From contig NZ_JAEUWU010000004.1 in the NCBI RefSeq assembly GCF_019754945.1, positions 62,001 to 126,000 of the forward strand: a stretch of DNA of 64,000 nucleotides. The letters are read 5' to 3'. The notes beneath the pieces are model-generated. The model searched no databases and was not told the origin of the DNA. It saw only the letters and a list, made by a program, of their open reading frames with translations. Source of the DNA: Corynebacterium pseudokroppenstedtii. GTDB taxonomy: Bacteria > Actinomycetota > Actinomycetes > Mycobacteriales > Mycobacteriaceae. A program made the position numbers and the translations under genes. Positions 63,790 to 64,000 of this stretch are shown piece after piece (within the stretch, counting starts at the first letter, position 1; each line of letters begins with the position of its first letter).

Positions 63790-64000
63790 TATTCAGTTAC
63801 AAGCCCCCCTGCGGAAAGTCCTGATCAATCGTGACCTCAACGAAACGCGACTCCAAGAACAATCCGGTATCGGCGCCGCAACTAAGGCAAAATTCAGAAA
63901 AGGCGGAAAACGTCACCACCGACCTACTGACCCGGATCTGCCAAATACTTGACTGCCAAATCGGCAGCATCTGCGAAGTAGTTACAGTCGCGACAAAGAA
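63790..64000 (+). pseudogene. XRE family HTH regulator, frameshifted and cut by the window end
   Basis: VFSYKPPCG in one frame, KVLINRDLNETRLQEQSGIG with AATKAKFRKGG in the next, and ENVTTDLLTRICQILDCQIG with SICEVV in the first again. Together these form a small Cro/CI-type HTH protein of the kind ending LxRICxxLDCxIxDIxE. Slips lie at the C6 run (near 63814) and at GGCGG (near 63905). No start codon is left. It continues past base 64000 or ends there. Confidence 0.65.

Overview
The window is a chromosomal segment of an actinobacterium, most likely a Corynebacterium. The evidence is gene order plus gene content. A guaA-guaB3-guaB block lies next to a DUF5319 gene, rsdA, sigD and a whiB gene, which is the order remembered for Mycobacterium and Corynebacterium. 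thrE, otsA-ferredoxin-otsB, an IpsA-like LacI regulator and a zinc-type ABC transporter follow one another as remembered for C. glutamicum. CarD, ClpC and a near-perfect McbR operator (TAGAC-N6-GTCTA) in front of metQNI also fit. Base composition is moderately GC-rich. The species cannot be fixed; a lipophilic Corynebacterium such as the C. kroppenstedtii group is only a guess.

Layout. 1-6.3 kb: partial fructosamine-kinase-family gene, a DrrAB-type ABC exporter, a trypsin-like exported protease whose signal anchor is out of frame, a Tat-exported phospholipase C and a hemolysin-III-type membrane protein. 6.4-8.0 kb: an Abi_2/AbiF-type HEPN gene with a candidate small RNA gene (promoter plus terminator) just upstream, then tRNA-Thr(TGT). 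8.2-20.2 kb: thrE, a lysine-rich H1-like protein, a TDT/SLAC1-type transporter with a divergent LysR regulator and a clear T-N11-A operator, trehalose synthesis (otsA, ferredoxin, otsB), an ipsA-like regulator and a three-gene zinc/manganese ABC transporter. 20.3-26.6 kb: an accessory catabolic cluster (M20 amidohydrolase, DUF1028 protein, RidA, flavin monooxygenase, LysR, MFS transporter with a foldable leader), bordered on the right by an IS3-type orfA remnant. 26.8-38.6 kb: core genes rlmB-like, cysS, carD, a lipoprotein, a membrane-anchored protein, carbonic anhydrase, mutY, clpC, an SDR with a replaced catalytic lysine, and trmL.

38.7-49.1 kb: the SOS mutagenesis set imuA'-imuB-dnaE2, split by metQNI and a sucrase/ferredoxin-like gene. 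Two nearly identical LexA-type boxes lie at its two ends. 49.5-60.3 kb: a small membrane protein, GMP synthesis (guaA, guaB3, guaB), DUF5319, RsdA/SigD, a WhiB regulator, a FUSC-type membrane protein and a DedA protein.

60.3-64.0 kb is a decayed defence/mobile region: an MmeI-like restriction-modification remnant with several frameshifts, an intact TIGR02391 gene, a BRO-type antirepressor fragment, a second Abi_2 gene killed by one stop and one frameshift, and a broken XRE regulator running off the end. The live Abi gene at 6.5 kb and the dead one at 63 kb share a layout: promoter, short RNA-like segment ending in a T-run, then the Abi start. This is the most promising lead in the window for an RNA-controlled HEPN toxin. 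No CRISPR array and no intact insertion sequence was seen.
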